Shown here piece by piece: positions 7,885 to 9,922 of a stretch of DNA of 9,922 nucleotides. The notes under the pieces were generated by a model. The model did not search any database. It was given only the letters and a program-made list of their open reading frames with translations, and was not told the DNA's origin. The DNA lies in contig JAHBAN010000164.1 of the NCBI GenBank assembly GCA_018500075.1, positions 1 through 9,922 of the forward strand, given 5' to 3'. How positions within the stretch are numbered: the stretch's first letter is position 1; every line of letters starts with the position of its first letter. The position numbers were made by a program, and so were the translations under genes. The stretch is from Flavobacteriia bacterium. GTDB lineage: Bacteria > Bacteroidota > Bacteroidia > Flavobacteriales > Flavobacteriaceae.

Positions 7885-7901
7885 GAACGAGTGGGGGCTC
7901 T

Positions 7902-9512
7902 ATGTATATTTCCGTCAACCGACTTCAAAGACTGATCCTTTGGGGGCTTTTGCTTGTGATCGGCCTTCTGGCCGCGCCATCGACCTCTCAGGCGCAGGTG
8001 ACGGCCTTCAAGCAGGCGGTTGCTGAGGCCGCCGCGCGGGATGCGGATATCTCCGCTTTTTATAAAGCAAACCAATACGAACCGATCTGGACCGGCACCT
8101 TTGGCAAGGATGCGCAGCGCCGCCGGGCGCTGTTTCAGGCGATTGCCGAGGCGGATGTGCACGGGCTTCCGGGCAAGCGCTATGATGCCGAGGGGCTGAT
8201 GGAGCAGCTGCGCAGCGCCAAAACGCCGCGCGCGCGCGGGCTTGTGGAAGTCCAGATGAGCAAGACCTTTGTCGAGCTTGCCCAGAATATGCAGACCGGC
8301 GCATTGGTGCCCTCCAGAATAGACAGCGGCATTGTGCGCGCGGTGCCTTATCGGGCGCGCGAGAGCTATTTGGTGAATTTTGTCAAATCAAACCCCAACA
8401 GCTTTTTTCGCGCCTTGCCGCCCCGAACGCCAGAATATGCCCGGCTTCTGAAAGAAAAGCTGCGGTTTGAAAAGCTGATTGCGGCGGGGGGATATGGCGC
8501 GCCTGTTGACGCCAAGTCTTTGAAGCCCGACCAGACAGGCCCCGCTGTTGTGGCGCTGCGCGACCGTCTGGTGGCTTTGGGCTATCTTGGCCGGTCGGCG
8601 ACGCCACGCTATGACGCGGCGATGCAAAAAGCCGTTCAGGCCTTTCAGGAGGACAACGGCCTCGCCACCGATGGCATTGCGGGGGCCGGCACTTTGGGCG
8701 AGATCAACACTTCAGCCGAAGACCGTCTCAAGGCCATTATTGTCGCCATGGAGCGCGAGCGCTGGTTCAATCAGGATCGGGGCAAGCGCCATGTTCTGGT
8801 GAATATCACCGATTTCACCGCGCGGATCGTGGACAACGGCAAGGTGACATTTCAGACCCGCTCTGTTGTGGGCGCCAATGACAGCGAACGCCGCACGCCG
8901 GAGTTTTCGGATGTGATGGAGTTTATGGTGATCAATCCGACATGGAATGTGCCGCGCTCGATTGCGACCAAAGAATATCTGCCGATGATGAAGAAAAACC
9001 CGAACGCCGCCGGCCATCTGGAACTCTATGACAGCCGCGGGCGCAAGGTTGCGCGCAGCCAGATCAACTTTGCCCAATACAGCGAGCAGAGCTTTCCCTA
9101 TGCGATCAAGCAGCCGCCCTCGCGGCGCAATGCGCTCGGGCTGGTGAAATTCATGTTTCCCAACAAATACAACATCTACCTGCATGACACGCCGGCCAAG
9201 AACCTGTTCAGCCGCGAGACGCGGGCCTATAGCCACGGCTGTATCCGTCTGAGCGAGCCTTTCGAGTTTGCCTATGCTTTGCTGGAAAAACAGAGCAAGG
9301 ATCCCAAGGGCGAGTTTCATCGGCATTTGAGCACCGAAAACGAAACCGTGATCCAGCTTGAAGAGTCTGTGCCGGTTCATTTGATCTATCGCACCGCCTT
9401 TACCGATGTGAAGGGGCCGGCGCGGTTCCGCCGTGATGTCTATGGGCGCGATGCCAAAATCTGGGGCGCTCTGCAAAAAGCAGGGGTGGTGCTCCGCGCG
9501 GTTCAGGGCTAA
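7902..9512 (+). CDS. YcbB/LdtD-type L,D-transpeptidase with peptidoglycan-binding domain
   Basis: This 536-residue periplasmic enzyme forms 3-3 peptidoglycan crosslinks. A hydrophobic N-terminal segment (about 11-26) followed by SQA-Q at 29-32 is a Sec signal peptide or anchor. Residues about 35-200 match the L,D-transpeptidase scaffold domain, with FYKANQYEPIW at 53-63. A PG_binding_1 domain follows at about 210-270, with YDAAMQKAVQAFQ near 237-249. The YkuD catalytic domain spans about 296-500: H428 in YLHDTP, and SHGCIRLS at 444-451 with catalytic C447 and R449. NPTWNVPRSI at 345-354 is also typical of the family. Length and domain order fit YcbB/LdtD, not the small YbiS-type enzymes. The start at 7902 is supported by the complete signal, with a G-run at 7893-7897 upstream. 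It is divergent from a MepK-like endopeptidase and followed after 29 bp by lpxD, so it probably shares a transcript with lpxD. Confidence 0.94.
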   Translation: MYISVNRLQRLILWGLLLVIGLLAAPSTSQAQVTAFKQAVAEAAARDADISAFYKANQYEPIWTGTFGKDAQRRRALFQAIAEADVHGLPGKRYDAEGLMEQLRSAKTPRARGLVEVQMSKTFVELAQNMQTGALVPSRIDSGIVRAVPYRARESYLVNFVKSNPNSFFRALPPRTPEYARLLKEKLRFEKLIAAGGYGAPVDAKSLKPDQTGPAVVALRDRLVALGYLGRSATPRYDAAMQKAVQAFQEDNGLATDGIAGAGTLGEINTSAEDRLKAIIVAMERERWFNQDRGKRHVLVNITDFTARIVDNGKVTFQTRSVVGANDSERRTPEFSDVMEFMVINPTWNVPRSIATKEYLPMMKKNPNAAGHLELYDSRGRKVARSQINFAQYSEQSFPYAIKQPPSRRNALGLVKFMFPNKYNIYLHDTPAKNLFSRETRAYSHGCIRLSEPFEFAYALLEKQSKDPKGEFHRHLSTENETVIQLEESVPVHLIYRTAFTDVKGPARFRRDVYGRDAKIWGALQKAGVVLRAVQG

Positions 9513-9541
9513 GCAAAAGGCCCACAAGCAGGATCGGGTCC

Positions 9542-9903
9542 ATGAGCTATACGATTGACGCCATAGCAACATCGCTCGGAGCGACGGCTCTGGGCGATCT
9601 GTCTCTTGAGATCGACGGGGTTGCCGAGCCGCAAGACGCCGGCCCGCGCCAGCTTGCGCTGGCGATGAAGCCGCAGTTTGCCGAAAAGCTCGGCGCCGGG
9701 GCGGCGCTTGCGGCGGTGCTTTGGGAGGGGGCCGATTTTGCGGCGCTCGGTCTGAAGGCGGCGATCATTCCGCCGCGCCCGCGCTATGCGCTTTCGGGGC
9801 TGTCAAAACAGTTTGACCCCGGCGAAAGCTATCCCAAAGGCGTTCATCCGTCGGCTTTTGTCGATCCGGCCGCCGAGCTGGGGGCCGATGTGACCATCGG
9901 GCC
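9542..9903 (+). CDS. lpxD: UDP-3-O-acylglucosamine N-acyltransferase LpxD, N-terminal part (3' truncated)
   Basis: LpxD adds the N-linked 3-hydroxyacyl chain to UDP-3-O-acylglucosamine, the third step of lipid A synthesis, using acyl-ACP as donor. About 120 residues are visible. Residues 1-100 form the uridine-binding N-terminal domain: GVAEP at 26-30, AMKPQFAEKL at 41-50, IIPPRPRYAL at 75-84. HPSAFVDPAAELGADVTIG at 102-120 is the first hexapeptide-repeat coils of the beta-helix. The catalytic His and most of the helix are missing because the contig ends in adapter sequence. The ATG at 9542 follows AGGA (9530-9533) at good spacing. The gene starts 29 bp after the L,D-transpeptidase stop, consistent with one operon. 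In E. coli lpxD lies with bamA, skp and fabZ instead, so the visible context differs. Confidence 0.88.
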
Positions 9904-9922
9904 CTGTCTCTTATACACATCT
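9904..9922. other. Tn5/Nextera mosaic-end adapter sequence (library artefact)
   Basis: The final 19 bases read CTGTCTCTTATACACATCT, identical to the transposase mosaic-end adapter used in Nextera libraries. It interrupts the lpxD reading frame at the contig edge. It is not genomic and no coding claim should extend into it; base 9904 (C) could belong to either. Confidence 0.96.

Larger units (their letters stand above)
7579..7901. other. Divergent intergenic region with three dyad symmetries
   Basis: This 323-bp stretch separates the starts of the MepK-like and L,D-transpeptidase genes and should contain both promoters. Three inverted repeats are visible: 7652-7671, 7717-7742 and 7857-7877. 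No convincing coding frame or tRNA is present. Confidence 0.7.

Noticed and set aside
8712..9572. 286-codon minus-strand frame inside the L,D-transpeptidase
   Set aside because: Shadow frame opposite a well-supported gene with complete catalytic motifs.

Overview
The window looks like a contig end from a Rhodobacterales (Roseobacter-group) alphaproteobacterium. GC-rich host sequence fills about 1150-9903. The first ~1.1 kb is visibly AT-richer and comes from a mobile element, or from another replicon joined in assembly. The last 19 bases (9904-9922) exactly match the Tn5/Nextera mosaic-end adapter, so the 3' edge is a library artefact and not genome. The lineage call rests on protein character (AcnB, RlmN, a Tat-exported DUF882 protein, LpxD), base composition and a GGATATTTTTGG-tailed GC hairpin that I recall as common in this group; no database search was possible.

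Layout. 1-576: 3' end of a phage/plasmid D5/P4-type primase-helicase. 574-677: two inverted arrays of 9-bp repeats around a ~50-bp core, overlapping the primase stop; this resembles an initiator-binding or origin region. 678-1150: non-coding AT-rich sequence with further short repeats and a C/G hairpin. 1150-1553: host-like non-coding sequence with 33-bp tandem repeats, a GC hairpin and a possible acnB promoter and leader. 1554-4346: acnB, followed by a strong intrinsic terminator. 4456-5652: rlmN. 5778-6152: two tiny, tandem, related hypothetical genes. 6243-6881: hexapeptide-repeat acetyltransferase with a TTG start. 7000-7578 (minus): Tat-exported DUF882/MepK-like murein endopeptidase. 7902-9512: YcbB/LdtD-type L,D-transpeptidase, divergent from it. 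9542-9903: start of lpxD, cut by the contig end.

How the genes fit together. AcnB (TCA cycle) and RlmN (23S rRNA A2503 methylation) are housekeeping genes separated by a terminator. The right third is an envelope cluster. An L,D-transpeptidase that makes 3-3 peptidoglycan crosslinks is divergent from a MepK-like enzyme of the type that cuts them, and lpxD (lipid A synthesis) follows the transpeptidase after 29 bp. The shared 323-bp divergent region carries three dyad symmetries that could couple their expression.

The least explained parts are the 9-mer arrays behind the primase, the left-hand junction, and the pair of small paralogous genes. No CRISPR array, rRNA or tRNA gene was seen.
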